A DNA stretch of 64,000 nucleotides, from positions 105,536 to 169,535 of the forward strand of contig NZ_JACHIH010000001.1 of the NCBI RefSeq assembly GCF_014203125.1. Reading direction: 5' to 3'. The notes under the pieces are model-generated. The model made no database searches. It saw only the letters and a list, made by a program, of their open reading frames with translations, and was not told the origin of the DNA. Source of the stretch: Rhodopseudomonas rhenobacensis (GTDB lineage Bacteria; Pseudomonadota; Alphaproteobacteria; Rhizobiales; Xanthobacteraceae). Each line of letters starts with the position of its first letter. The stretch's first letter is position 1. Positions 10,980-20,601 of this stretch are shown one piece after another. The position numbers were made by a program, and so were the translations under genes.

Positions 10980-11246
10980 TCAATAGTGGTAGCGGCATTG
11001 GGCGATTTCGATTTGCTGATCTTCCGCCTTGCCCACCACCCGGTAGATCAAACGATGCTCCCCTGAGATTCGCCGCGACCACCAACCTTTGAGGGTGTGT
11101 TTGAGTGGTTCAGGCTTCCCTATGCCCTTGAATGGGTCGCGCTTGATATCCCTGATAAGATCGTTGATCGAGACCATTAGCTTTTGATCTGTGGCTTGCC
11201 AATGCAAGTAATCCCGCCAGGCATCCTCGGTCCAGACCAGCTTCAT
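10980..11246 (-). CDS. yoeB: YoeB-family mRNA-cleaving toxin
   Basis: An 88-residue toxin of the Txe/YoeB family, a ribosome-dependent ribonuclease that cuts mRNA in the A site. The sequence opens KLVWTEDAWRDYLHWQ and ends RLIYRVV...CRYHY; the closing His-Tyr, together with an Arg in SGEHRLIY and the mid-protein Glu, are the residues known to be catalytic in YoeB. Length matches the family (84-90). It lies 10 bases downstream of the antitoxin gene and is almost surely cotranscribed with it. The toxin looks intact, with no frameshift or lost catalytic residue. Confidence 0.94.
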   Translation of the reverse strand: MKLVWTEDAWRDYLHWQATDQKLMVSINDLIRDIKRDPFKGIGKPEPLKHTLKGWWSRRISGEHRLIYRVVGKAEDQQIEIAQCRYHY

Positions 11247-11256
11247 GGGTCGCGCA

Positions 11257-11517
11257 CTACTCGGTCGGCTCGATCAACTCCCGCGCGGTTAAACGGCCTG
11301 CATCGGCCTCTTCGATCGATCGCAACAGTCGAACCGCGTTGGCCGGGCTTTTCAACAGATGCACCGTCTCCATCAGACCGTCGTAATCATCCTCTGCCAT
11401 CATCACCACGGTTCGGGCATTTTGACGGGTGACGTGAAGCGGTGCGCGGCTATCACACACCTCGTCCATGTAACTGGCGAGGTTTTTTCGCAACTCACTG
11501 TAAGAAATATGGGACAT
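11257..11517 (-). CDS. yefM: YefM-family antitoxin (Phd/YefM fold)
   Basis: An 86-residue antitoxin that binds and neutralises YoeB and represses its own operon. The N-terminal Phd/YefM DNA-binding fold reads ISYSELRKNLASYMDEVCDS, followed by the RQNARTVVMMAEDDYDGLMET strand-helix pair; the acidic C-terminal tail would wrap the toxin. ATG 11517 was chosen because GGGGAGCG precedes it and the product has the family length; the longer frame to 11586 runs over the promoter. It is first in the two-gene operon and is preceded by a TGTACA-containing operator. Confidence 0.94.
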   Translation of the reverse strand: MSHISYSELRKNLASYMDEVCDSRAPLHVTRQNARTVVMMAEDDYDGLMETVHLLKSPANAVRLLRSIEEADAGRLTARELIEPTE

Positions 11518-11533
11518 TTCGCGCTCCCCTAGT

Positions 11534-11568
11534 CGTACCAATATTTGTACAAACGTCGGTTTTGTCAA
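11534..11568 (-). promoter_or_regulatory. yefM-yoeB promoter with TGTACA operator
   Basis: On the minus strand a TTGACA hexamer (11563-11568) lies 17 bases before AATATT (11540-11545), a plausible sigma-70 promoter. The palindrome TTTGTACAAA (11544-11553) sits between and over the -10, and a second half-site GGTAC follows at 11535-11539. TGTACA is the known core of YefM operators, so repression by the antitoxin complex at this site is likely. Seen: the motifs and spacing. Inferred: their function. Confidence 0.7.
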
Positions 11569-11634
11569 GATTGACCATTGACGCAACCACAGATTGCACT
11601 TGCCCCACCGCCCGAATCAATCTATCCTAGGAAT

Positions 11635-12228
11635 ATGTACCCATATTCTAGAACGAACCCGGTACGTTTGACCCCGCGCTCGCCATGGCGCGTACGGTTC
11701 TCCGCGGCGTTGCCGTGGGTGTTCGTGCTCGGCATGGCGGCGGGCACGATGCTGCCGGCGCGGCACTGGATTCATTGGCCGTTCCCGAGCGCGACCGACT
11801 CATCGTCATCGGCGCAGCGCGAGCGCGAAACTGACGCGATCTGGCAGCGCGCCGGCAGCGCCGGGGCGCGGCATCCGGTCGACGTGATCCGCACGCTGGA
11901 CGGCGACACTTTCGAGGCGCGGGTGCATCTGTGGCCCGGGCTCGACATGACCACGCGGGTCCGGCTGCGCGGCATCGACGCGCCGGAATTGAAGGCGCAA
12001 TGCGCCCAGGAGCTGAAGCAGGCGGAGGCCGCAGGCCAAGCGTTGCACGAGCTGCTCGGCGAGGGCGAGGTGACGATCTACAATATCGGCCCGGACAAAT
12101 ATCAGGGCCGCGTCGTCGCCGATGCCGCGACCAAGCGGACGCCGAACGTCTCGGCCGCCTTGCTGGCCAACGGGTATGTCCGCGCCTATGGCGGCGGCCA
12201 CCGCAACGGCTGGTGCGGAGTGCGGTGA
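11635..12228 (+). CDS. Membrane-anchored thermonuclease-like (SNase) protein
   Basis: A 197-residue protein with a basic N-terminus, a hydrophobic segment (about residues 20-42, LPWVFVLGMAAGTMLPA) that is a signal anchor or signal peptide, and a staphylococcal-nuclease domain. Visible SNase features are VIRTLDGDTFEARV, VRLRGIDAPEL with the metal- and catalysis-related Asp and Arg, and DKYQGRVVAD near the end; SNase enzymes cut DNA and RNA with calcium. ATG 11635 has TAGGAA just upstream; the earlier TTG at 11578 is unlikely. It ends 5 bases from the convergent alkaline phosphatase gene. Both may act on nucleic-acid phosphate outside the cytoplasm, but this is inference. Confidence 0.82.
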   Translation: MYPYSRTNPVRLTPRSPWRVRFSAALPWVFVLGMAAGTMLPARHWIHWPFPSATDSSSSAQRERETDAIWQRAGSAGARHPVDVIRTLDGDTFEARVHLWPGLDMTTRVRLRGIDAPELKAQCAQELKQAEAAGQALHELLGEGEVTIYNIGPDKYQGRVVADAATKRTPNVSAALLANGYVRAYGGGHRNGWCGVR

Positions 12229-12232
12229 CCGA

Positions 12233-13984
12233 TCAATCCTTCGGCGCAGCCAGTCCGAGCGCTTCGGCGATCACCCGGAACACTTCGGTATTGTCCATCG
12301 AGCCGTGCACCCGGTCGCTGCCGGGGCCGACCGCGGTCAGGATCACGTCTTCGCCGGAATGCACGCTGGCGTTCATCATCGCCGGCAGGTTGCCGAACCG
12401 CAACACCGCGCCCGGCACGTCCTTGTATTTATCGTTGGCCTTGAAGGTGCCCGCCGCCTCGGCCTTCTCGGTCGGCTCGTTCGGATTGTCGAGCTTCGGC
12501 CGATAGGTCTCGTAGTGGTCCGGCAGGCTCGCCGAGAAGATCGCCAAGCGGCGGTTGACGTCGACCCGTGCCGGATAGCCGTCCTTGTCGGGCGCCGGAT
12601 AGTCCGGGAAGCCGGCCTTCTCATAGACGCCGACCCGCTCGCGCAGCGGCACGTTCGGCACCGTGGTCATGTCGTCGTTGATGGTGCCGACCAGCGCATT
12701 GGGATGGTTGTGGTCGGCCAAGACCAGGATCAGGGTGTCGTCGCCCCGCGCGGCCGACCAGTCGCGCGCCTGGCGCACCGCATTGTCGAGCATGATGGTG
12801 TCGTAGACCGCGCGTTCCATGTCGAGCGCATGGGCGTATTTGTCGATCAGCCCGGATTCCACCATCAGGAAAAAGCCGTTGGGATTCTTCGACAGCACGC
12901 CGAGCGCGGCGGTGAGCTGCTCGGTGAGATCCGGCTGGTCGGGATTTTTCTTCACCCCGCCGCCCTTGAGAAATTTGCGGTCGAGCACGCCGTCCATATT
13001 GCCCGGCGCGAACAGCCCGATCAGCTTCTGGGTGTCGGGTTTGGCTGCGCCGAGTTCGGCCGCATTGGTCGCCACCGCGTAGCCGGCGTCGCGGAACTTG
13101 GCGACGTAGTCGGTGTCGTCGTGGCGCTTCGATCCCGGCGTGCCCTTCGGCAGGAAATTCGCAGCACCGCCGCCCATCAGCACGTCGGGCTTGGCGGCGA
13201 AATATTGCGCGACGATTTCGTCATAGGCGGCGCGGCGCCTGGTATGCGCCAGCATCGCCGCCGGGGTGGCGTCCTCGATCTCGGTATTGGTGACGATGCC
13301 GATCGCCAGCCCCTGCTTGCGCTTGGCAAGGCTGCCGATGGTCTCGACCTGCGGATCGTCGAACGGGCTCGCGGTACGGTCGGCGTAGACGCCCATCGCA
13401 TTGACCGCGGTCTTGTGGCCGGTGGCGTAAGCCGAAGCCGCATTGGCCGAATCGGTGATGATCGAGTCCGAGCCCGCCGTCGCCACCAGCGCCATCTGCG
13501 GCATGTCGTCGATCGCCAGCTTGCCGAGGCTCTTGCCCTCGCTGATTCCCTTGGACAACAGCCGCGCCGCGATGCGGTGCGCCGGGGACAGCCCGTCGCC
13601 GATGAACAGGATGACGTTCTTGGCCTTGCGCGGCCCGGTGTCGTAGACATTCCAGGCGATGCTGCGGCTCAAGCTGCCGTCGCCGGCCTCGATCACGTAG
13701 CGGCCGGGCTTGGTCAGCGCGACGTCGCGCAACAGCAGCGCCGATTGCTCCTTGCCCTCCTCGCGGGCGATGAACTCGGCCGCGCGGCCGAAGGCGGCGG
13801 TGGTGTCGGCGCCGTTGACGGTGACCTTGATCTTGGCCGGATCGACGACGCCGGGAAACTCGACTTTGAAGTCGAATTTGGCGCCGGCCAAGATCTCGGC
13901 GCGGTCAATCGGATAGATCGTCTGCGCCGACGCGGCCGTTCCCGACATCAGAATGGCAAAGGTGGCGGCAAGCGGTTTGATCAT
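12233..13984 (-). CDS. Alkaline phosphatase (PhoA superfamily)
   Basis: A 583-residue secreted phosphomonoesterase. A signal peptide ends near GTAASAQT (residue 20). An N-terminal domain of about 100 residues precedes the catalytic domain. FIGDG (127-131) supplies the first metal ligand Asp and TDSANAASA (177-185) holds the serine nucleophile (Ser179), as in TDSAASA of E. coli PhoA. Later metal-ligand motifs LMVESGLIDKYAHALD, VLADHNHPNAL and SGEDV are all present. This is the larger alkaline phosphatase type, longer than E. coli PhoA by the extra N-terminal domain. I see no convincing Pho box. It is convergent with the nuclease gene. Confidence 0.92.
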   Translation of the reverse strand: MIKPLAATFAILMSGTAASAQTIYPIDRAEILAGAKFDFKVEFPGVVDPAKIKVTVNGADTTAAFGRAAEFIAREEGKEQSALLLRDVALTKPGRYVIEAGDGSLSRSIAWNVYDTGPRKAKNVILFIGDGLSPAHRIAARLLSKGISEGKSLGKLAIDDMPQMALVATAGSDSIITDSANAASAYATGHKTAVNAMGVYADRTASPFDDPQVETIGSLAKRKQGLAIGIVTNTEIEDATPAAMLAHTRRRAAYDEIVAQYFAAKPDVLMGGGAANFLPKGTPGSKRHDDTDYVAKFRDAGYAVATNAAELGAAKPDTQKLIGLFAPGNMDGVLDRKFLKGGGVKKNPDQPDLTEQLTAALGVLSKNPNGFFLMVESGLIDKYAHALDMERAVYDTIMLDNAVRQARDWSAARGDDTLILVLADHNHPNALVGTINDDMTTVPNVPLRERVGVYEKAGFPDYPAPDKDGYPARVDVNRRLAIFSASLPDHYETYRPKLDNPNEPTEKAEAAGTFKANDKYKDVPGAVLRFGNLPAMMNASVHSGEDVILTAVGPGSDRVHGSMDNTEVFRVIAEALGLAAPKD

Positions 13985-14068
13985 CGTAAAGGCCCCGGGC
14001 TGAGAAAGCGCGGAGCGTAGGATGGCTTTGTGACAGCTGGATTACGCAGCCGATGCCGTAAACGAGGC

Positions 14069-14198
14069 GTCATTCCGGGGCGCGAGGGCGCAGCCCGAGC
14101 GAACCCGGACTCTTGCGGCAAGCCGGAGTATCAAGGCTGAATACCGGGCGAGATTCCGGGTTCGCTTGCCGCTGGCGCGGCTCGCGCCCCGGAATGAC
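14069..14198. repeat. 130-bp inverted-repeat element
   Basis: Perfect 18-bp terminal arms GTCATTCCGGGGCGCGAG and CTCGCGCCCCGGAATGAC enclose inner arms GCGAACCCGGA/TCCGGGTTCGC. The whole could fold into one long hairpin. It lies between the starts/ends of phoA and argG and contains no ORF. Such elements are common between genes in this bacterial group; it may be a miniature mobile element. Confidence 0.75.
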
Positions 14199-14260
14199 AA
14201 ATTTGAATGCGGCCTGATAGCTGCGCTTGCGCCGGCGGAACGTGCCGGCGGACGCCCGCT

Positions 14261-15703
<1,443 letters not shown>

Positions 15704-15759
15704 TCAAACTTCGCAGGCAGGGGCACGCGTTTAATCGCGGCGGGCCGCCGCAAAGGCGA

Positions 15760-16536
15760 TCACGGCGCCGGCGCCGGGCCGACGTCGCGGCCGCGGCGTT
15801 TTTGCCGCCAGCGATAGCCCGGCCAGGCAAAGCGGGTCAGCGCGGCGTCGATCCCGGCGTCGGAGAACCGGGTCGACGCCCAGCGGTAGATCAGGCCGTG
15901 CAGCAGCCAGATCACCAGAAACGTCACTAGGCCTGCGATCGCCACGTCGGTGAAGAAATGCCCGCCGAACGCCATCCGCAAGCCCGAGGTGACGACGCCG
16001 AACACGGTCGCGGCCGCATAGGCGGCGGGCCGCCACGGCGCCGGCGCCAGCGAGGCCGGCGCATAGGTCCAGAACGCGGTGGCGCCCTCGCCGGAGAAGA
16101 ACGAGCAGTTCTTCGGGCAATCGCCGCGCGGGTCCCACCACGGCACGAAATGGTTCTGGCCGCCGAATTCGGTGACGAAGATCGGCCGCGGCCGGCCCCA
16201 ATGGCTCTTGAAGGTGAGGTTGGTGAGGATGCCGGCGGCGAGTGTCATCGACACCAGGAGGAACATCACGGTGCGGCCGCGCACCAATAGCGGTCTGTCC
16301 GGCCACACCAGCTTGATCACCAGGGCGATGATCGAGGGAGCGGCGAACGCCCAGGCGATCCACATCGCGGCGTCGCGGGCGAAACTCGCCGACGCCACCG
16401 ATTTCAGCGGGAAGCTCTTGGTTTGCGCGTCATAAAACAGCCCGGCCAGCCAGAGGTCGAGCCCGGGAAAGATCCCGAACAGAAGGCCAATCCCGGCAAA
16501 CAGCCCGAGCGCGATGAAAAGTCCGGTGCGGTTCAT
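15760..16536 (-). CDS. PAP2-family membrane phosphatase
   Basis: A 258-residue integral membrane protein with about six hydrophobic segments and the three PAP2 motifs: KSHWGRPRP, a variant second motif SFFSGEGA instead of PSGH, and SGLRMAFGGHFFTDV with the catalytic His and Asp. PAP2 enzymes remove phosphate from lipids such as phosphatidic acid, undecaprenyl pyrophosphate or lipid A. The SGE form of motif 2 and the periplasmic loop with WWDPRGDCPKNC are seen in a subset that includes lipid A phosphatases, so a lipid A role is possible but unproven. It is followed by another small membrane-protein gene on the same strand. Confidence 0.8.
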   Translation of the reverse strand: MNRTGLFIALGLFAGIGLLFGIFPGLDLWLAGLFYDAQTKSFPLKSVASASFARDAAMWIAWAFAAPSIIALVIKLVWPDRPLLVRGRTVMFLLVSMTLAAGILTNLTFKSHWGRPRPIFVTEFGGQNHFVPWWDPRGDCPKNCSFFSGEGATAFWTYAPASLAPAPWRPAAYAAATVFGVVTSGLRMAFGGHFFTDVAIAGLVTFLVIWLLHGLIYRWASTRFSDAGIDAALTRFAWPGYRWRQKRRGRDVGPAPAP

Positions 16537-16596
16537 GAGCTGCGGTTTAGCCGAGCGGGCGGGACATGAAAAGGCGGGCGGGCGGGGAGGCTCAGC

Positions 16597-17070
16597 CTAC
16601 GGCGTCGCTCGCGGCGCCGGCGGCAGCGCGCGCGGCGGTTCGCGCCAGGCGCCGGCGTTGCGGCCGGCGATTACCCAATACACCAGGCCGGCGACGATGC
16701 CGGCGCCGGTCATGATCTCGAGGTGGCGGCGGACGATGCCGTCGAACCGCATCGAGCCGGGATCGAACGGCAACAGGCCGAGATAGCAGGCGAGCCCGAC
16801 CGCGGCGCCGCCCAGCGCATAGGCCAGGATGCTGCGGATGTTGAACGCCTCGGTGATCAGCACCACGATCAACGCCGGCAACAGCGCAAAGCCCGACACG
16901 AAGATGAAGCCGAAGCCGAAGATGATGTTGAGCGCGTCGGGATCGATCGGCTCGACGCCCATATCGCTGAATTCCGGATACAGCATCGCGCCGACCACGA
17001 TCATGCCGGCGACCAGCGAGGCGCCGAGGAAGCCGAACAGGATCACGAACAGCCGGCCGATCAGCGCCAT
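16597..17070 (-). CDS. Small multi-pass membrane protein of unknown function
   Basis: A 157-residue protein with four hydrophobic segments: IGRLFVILFGFLGASLVAGM, IIFGFGFIFVSGFALLPALI, ALGGAAVGLACYLGLLPF, and IMTGAGIVAGLVYWVIAG. A short Pro/Ala-rich tail follows. I do not recognise a named family; similar four-segment proteins of unknown role occur in this group of bacteria. ATG 17070 is preferred (GGGATGGACC upstream); an earlier in-frame start at 17106 would add 12 residues. It lies 60 bases upstream of the PAP2 gene on the same strand and may be cotranscribed with it. Confidence 0.7.
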   Translation of the reverse strand: MALIGRLFVILFGFLGASLVAGMIVVGAMLYPEFSDMGVEPIDPDALNIIFGFGFIFVSGFALLPALIVVLITEAFNIRSILAYALGGAAVGLACYLGLLPFDPGSMRFDGIVRRHLEIMTGAGIVAGLVYWVIAGRNAGAWREPPRALPPAPRATP

Positions 17071-17114
17071 GATGGTCCATCCCAGCGCGAAGCAGGCGCC
17101 TTGCAACGTCCGAT

Positions 17115-17231
17115 GCCCCTCATCCCGAGGAGCCCGGCGAAGCCCGCAGGGCGGAGCCGAGCGTCTCGAAGGATGAGGATCGTGCGCTCATGGTTCGAGA
17201 CGCGCGCGAAGAGCGCGCTCCTCACCATGAG
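17115..17231. repeat. 117-bp palindromic element
   Basis: Outer arms CTCATCCCGAGGAGC and GCTCCTCACCATGAG, with inner arms GCGTCTCGAA and TTCGAGACGC, make a long imperfect hairpin between the small membrane-protein gene and rlmN. It holds no ORF. It looks like another family of dispersed palindrome, distinct from those at 5082 and 14069. Confidence 0.65.
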
Positions 17232-17251
17232 GGCCTCCTGAAAATCGCCCA

Positions 17252-18448
17252 TCAATCCGTCATCGCCATCGCGCGCAGCGCCTCGCGCTCGCGCGCCGTC
17301 AGCTTCTCGGTTTCCGACTTCAATTGCCCGCAGGCGGCCAGAATATCGCGGCCGCGCGGCGTGCGCACCGGGGAGGAATACCCGGCGTTGAAGATGTATT
17401 CGGAGAATTTCTCGATCTGGTCCCAGTCCGAACATTTGTAGGCGGTGCCCGGCCACGGGTTGAACGGGATCAGGTTGATCTTGGCCGGGATGCCCTTCAA
17501 CAGCTTGACCAACAGCTTGGCGTCGTCGAGCGAGTCGTTGACGTCCTTCAGCATCACATATTCGAAGGTGATGCGCCGCGCGTTGGAGGCGCCGGGATAA
17601 TCGCGGCAGGCCTGCAGCAGCTCGGCCAGCGGATATTTGCGGTTCAGCGGCACCAGCTCGTCGCGCAATTCGTCGCGCACCGCGTGCAGCGAAATCGCCA
17701 GCATCACGCCGATCTCTTCGCCGGCGCGCACGATGTTCGGCACCACGCCGGAGGTCGACAGCGTCACCCGGCGCCGCGAAATGCCAATGCCTTCATTGTC
17801 GGAGACGATCAACAGCGCGTCGCGCACCGCGTCGAAATTGTACAAGGGCTCGCCCATTCCCATCATCACCACATTGGTGACGAGACGATTGCCGTTCGAG
17901 GTTTCGCGATCCGCCCAATCGTTCAGCCGATCCCGCGCGACCATTACCTGGCCGACGATCTCGCCGGCGGTGAGGTTGCGCACCAGCTTCTGGGTTCCGG
18001 TATGGCAGAACGAGCAATTCAGCGTGCAGCCGACCTGCGAGGACACGCAGAGCGTGCCGCGATCGGTCTCGGGGATATAGACGCACTCGACCTCGTGGGC
18101 CTTTTCGCCGGCGACGCCGCTCGGCAGCCGCAGCAGCCATTTCCTTGTGCCGTCGTTGGAGATCTGTTCGGCCACCACTTCGGGCCGCGCCACCGTGAAA
18201 TGCTCTGCCAATTGGCCGCGCATCTCCTTGGAGATGCTGGTCATTTCGGAGAATTCCGCAACCCCGCGAAAATACATCCAGTGCCACAGCTGCTGCGCCC
18301 GCATCTTGCGCTGCGAGGCGGCGACGCCGATGCCGCCCAGCGCCTCGGCGAGTTCCGCGCGCGACAGCCCGATCAGCGACGGTTTTGCCGGCGGCACATA
18401 GGTTTCCAGCGCGGTCTTTTCGAGCAGGGCCGGGGAAGCTTGGGTCAT
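17252..18448 (-). CDS. rlmN: 23S rRNA (A2503-C2)/tRNA methyltransferase, radical SAM
   Basis: A 398-residue radical-SAM enzyme that methylates C2 of A2503 in 23S rRNA and A37 in some tRNAs. The iron-sulfur cluster cysteines are in CTLNCSFC (Cys141, Cys145, Cys148). GMGEPLYNF and [22 protein letters not shown] are typical RlmN strings, and the methyl-carrying cysteine is near residue 373 in [11 protein letters not shown] 18448 gives the family length; the longer frame reaches into a palindromic repeat and is not needed. The repeat at 18460-18539 lies just ahead of the start and would be in the leader or promoter. Confidence 0.96.
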   Translation of the reverse strand: MTQASPALLEKTALETYVPPAKPSLIGLSRAELAEALGGIGVAASQRKMRAQQLWHWMYFRGVAEFSEMTSISKEMRGQLAEHFTVARPEVVAEQISNDGTRKWLLRLPSGVAGEKAHEVECVYIPETDRGTLCVSSQVGCTLNCSFCHTGTQKLVRNLTAGEIVGQVMVARDRLNDWADRETSNGNRLVTNVVMMGMGEPLYNFDAVRDALLIVSDNEGIGISRRRVTLSTSGVVPNIVRAGEEIGVMLAISLHAVRDELRDELVPLNRKYPLAELLQACRDYPGASNARRITFEYVMLKDVNDSLDDAKLLVKLLKGIPAKINLIPFNPWPGTAYKCSDWDQIEKFSEYIFNAGYSSPVRTPRGRDILAACGQLKSETEKLTAREREALRAMAMTD

Positions 18449-18459
18449 TGGATCACATT

Positions 18460-18539
18460 CGTAGGGTGGGCAAAGCGAAGCGTGCCCACCAGCGGCACCA
18501 ATGGTGGGCACGGCGCTGCGCGCCCTTGCCCACCCTACG
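18460..18539. repeat. 80-bp palindrome in the rlmN leader
   Basis: CGTAGGGTGGGCAA and TTGCCCACCCTACG form perfect 14-bp outer arms, and CGTGCCCACCA with TGGTGGGCACG form inner arms. It lies 12 bases upstream of the rlmN ATG and so between rlmN and its promoter or within the promoter. This type of GGGTGGGCAAAGCGAAGC element is a recurrent intergenic unit; the right half of the hairpin after tRNA-Ala shares its GAAGCGTGCCC string. Confidence 0.75.
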
Positions 18540-18647
18540 CATCGGTTTCATCGACCACGCAAGAAACGTGTATGGCCGGGACGAGCCCGGCCATGACGAT
18601 GGAATTTCAAACCCTATATAGCAGCCGGGACGGCGAATTGCGACCCT

Positions 18648-19271
18648 TTACCGGCGGCATTCCTGGGCCAGCTTGTCCAGCGCCTGGGCCAGCCCCTTCA
18701 GCGAGAAGGTGTCGATGGTCGACGTGCCCTTGGCCGAGACGCCCTTGACGGTAACGTCCGGCGCCCGGCGCATCGCCTCGACCATGCGCTCTTCCTCGGC
18801 GGCGTTCTTGATCCACAGCCCGTCGCCCTGGCTGTACATCGCATAATTGGCGCCACCGATTTCGAGGCTGGATTCCGAGCCGGGCTTCAGCGTGTAGCCG
18901 ATCATCACCGAGACCTCGTTGACGACCTTTTCGGCCGGCCGGGTCGAGATGAAGGCATAGGCCGGATCGCGCGGCCGGTTCGGCGGATTGGTTTTCGACG
19001 ATGAAGGCTTGGCCAGCGCGAAACACACCTTGCGGCCGTTCGGGCTCGCCACATAGGCGCCCCAGGTGCCGAACTGGCCGATCAGTTGCGGCTCCGCGCT
19101 GCCGGTCGACGCCGCAGCGGGCGCCGGTTTCGACACCGGCTTCGCCGCAGCGGGCTTCGCCGGCGCCGATTTCGCACCCTTCGGAGACGGCGTCTGCGCC
19201 AGCGCCAGGGTCGATACCCCGCACACCAGCCCGCTCGCCGCCAGACCTATCAACAATCGCCGCACGCACAT
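18648..19271 (-). CDS. IalB-family (invasion-associated locus B) periplasmic protein
   Basis: A 207-residue exported protein. A signal peptide ends near STLALAQ (about residue 22) and is followed by a Pro/Ala/Lys-rich linker (about 23-55), then an IalB-type domain: GQFGTWGAYVASPNGRKVCF, FISTRPAEKVVNEVS, and the final cysteine in AQECRR. Bartonella IalB gives the family its name, but free-living relatives have no known role, so no invasion function should be assumed. ATG 19271 has GGGACGAGG at good spacing; an ATG at 19292 is possible. It diverges from the quinone oxidoreductase gene. Confidence 0.85.
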   Translation of the reverse strand: MCVRRLLIGLAASGLVCGVSTLALAQTPSPKGAKSAPAKPAAAKPVSKPAPAAASTGSAEPQLIGQFGTWGAYVASPNGRKVCFALAKPSSSKTNPPNRPRDPAYAFISTRPAEKVVNEVSVMIGYTLKPGSESSLEIGGANYAMYSQGDGLWIKNAAEEERMVEAMRRAPDVTVKGVSAKGTSTIDTFSLKGLAQALDKLAQECRR

Positions 19272-19551
19272 AGCAGCCTCGTCCCTTATCATTGTGACTG
19301 CATAATGGCCCGGCACCCACAGCGAACTCGTCGTCCTGCCTTAACCGGATTGGGCGATTCTGGAAAGCCGGCGCGACGGCTTGTCCAAGCTCGGTCGCGC
19401 CGAGCGATTTTCAATCGGTGCGGTGATGCCACGCGGCGGAATGACGTCGTCGCTGCCGCCGATCGAATCCAATTGTCCGGGGCCGGCAAATCCGGCAAGA
19501 AGCGCCGAGGTTGAATAATCGACTGTCAAAAAAACGAACCTGGGTGGATTC

Positions 19552-20526
19552 ATGAAGGCAATTCTGTGCTCCGACTATTGCGGCCCCGATGATCTGGTGC
19601 TCGCCGACATCGCCGATCCGGTTGCGGCCCCCGGCGAAGCGGTGATCGCGATTAAAGCCGCGGCGCTGAATTTCTTCGACATCCTGATGATCCAGGGCAA
19701 GTATCAGATCAAGCCGCCGTTGCCGTTCTCGCCGGCCGCCGAAGTCGCCGGCGTGATCGAAAGCCTGGGCGACGGCGTCAGCGATCTCAAAGTCGGCGAC
19801 CGCGTGGTGGCGTCCTGCGGCTACAACGGCGCGCGCGACAAGATCGCGCTGCCGGCCGCCTCGATCGTGAAGATCCCCGACAATCTCGATTTCGACCGCG
19901 CCGCCGGCGTCATCATCACTTACGGAACCGCGCTGCATGCTTTGGAAGACCGCGCCCGCCCGAAGCCTGGTGAAACGCTCGCGGTGCTCGGCGCCGCCGG
20001 CGGCACTGGTTTGGCCGCCTGCGAACTCGGCAAGCTGATGGGGCTGAAGGTGATCGCCTGCGCCTCCTCCGACGAAAAGCTCGACTTCGCCAAACAGCAC
20101 GGCGCCGAGCTGACGCTGAACTACGCGACCGAGGATCTCAAGGACGGCCTGAAGCGGCTGACTGGCGGCAAGGGTGCCGATATCATCTTCGATCCGGTCG
20201 GCGGCAGCTACGCCGAAGCCGCGTTGCGCGCGATCGCCTGGGAAGGCCGCTTCCTGGTGATCGGCTTTGCCGCCGGCGACATTCCCAAAATGCCGCTCAA
20301 TCTGGCGCTGCTGAAAGGCTGCGACATTCGCGGCGTGTTCTGGGGCGCCTGGGCCAAGCTCAACCCGGCGAAGAACCGCGCCAATCTGGAGAAGCTGGTG
20401 CAGTGGACCGCCGAGGGCAAGATCTCCTCGCATGTCGACCGCAGCTTTCCGTTGGCGCAGACCGCCGACGCGCTGAAGGTGCTGGCCGGCCGTCAGGCGA
20501 TGGGCAAGGTGATCCTGCATCCGTAA
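19552..20526 (+). CDS. NADPH:quinone oxidoreductase-family protein (zinc-free MDR)
   Basis: A 324-residue medium-chain reductase of the quinone oxidoreductase branch. The N-terminal GroES-like domain contains VIAIKAAALNFFDILMIQGK and PFSPAAEVAGVIESLGDGV; the Rossmann domain has VLGAAGGTGLAACELGKLMG (AAGGTG in place of the zinc enzymes' GxGxxG). The cysteine and histidine ligands of zinc alcohol dehydrogenases are absent, which fits reduction of quinones or enoyl-type substrates using NADPH. The natural substrate is unknown. It is 75 bases upstream of an amine-oxidase-like flavoprotein gene on the same strand, a possible two-gene unit. Confidence 0.9.
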   Translation: MKAILCSDYCGPDDLVLADIADPVAAPGEAVIAIKAAALNFFDILMIQGKYQIKPPLPFSPAAEVAGVIESLGDGVSDLKVGDRVVASCGYNGARDKIALPAASIVKIPDNLDFDRAAGVIITYGTALHALEDRARPKPGETLAVLGAAGGTGLAACELGKLMGLKVIACASSDEKLDFAKQHGAELTLNYATEDLKDGLKRLTGGKGADIIFDPVGGSYAEAALRAIAWEGRFLVIGFAAGDIPKMPLNLALLKGCDIRGVFWGAWAKLNPAKNRANLEKLVQWTAEGKISSHVDRSFPLAQTADALKVLAGRQAMGKVILHP

Positions 20527-20601
20527 GCGCGCAATGGCGCGCGCGTCATCGCCGCGCCATCGCAACTTGCGTAGGATCGCCGACGAATCTGGAGACCGGC
20601 G

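Noticed and set aside
12122..14020. 632-codon plus-strand frame antisense to the alkaline phosphatase gene
   Set aside because: Rich in Arg, His and Gly in the pattern of GC-rich antisense frames; the phosphatase frame has full motifs. The same applies to long antisense frames over argG, P450, cas3, folD, rlmN and purH.
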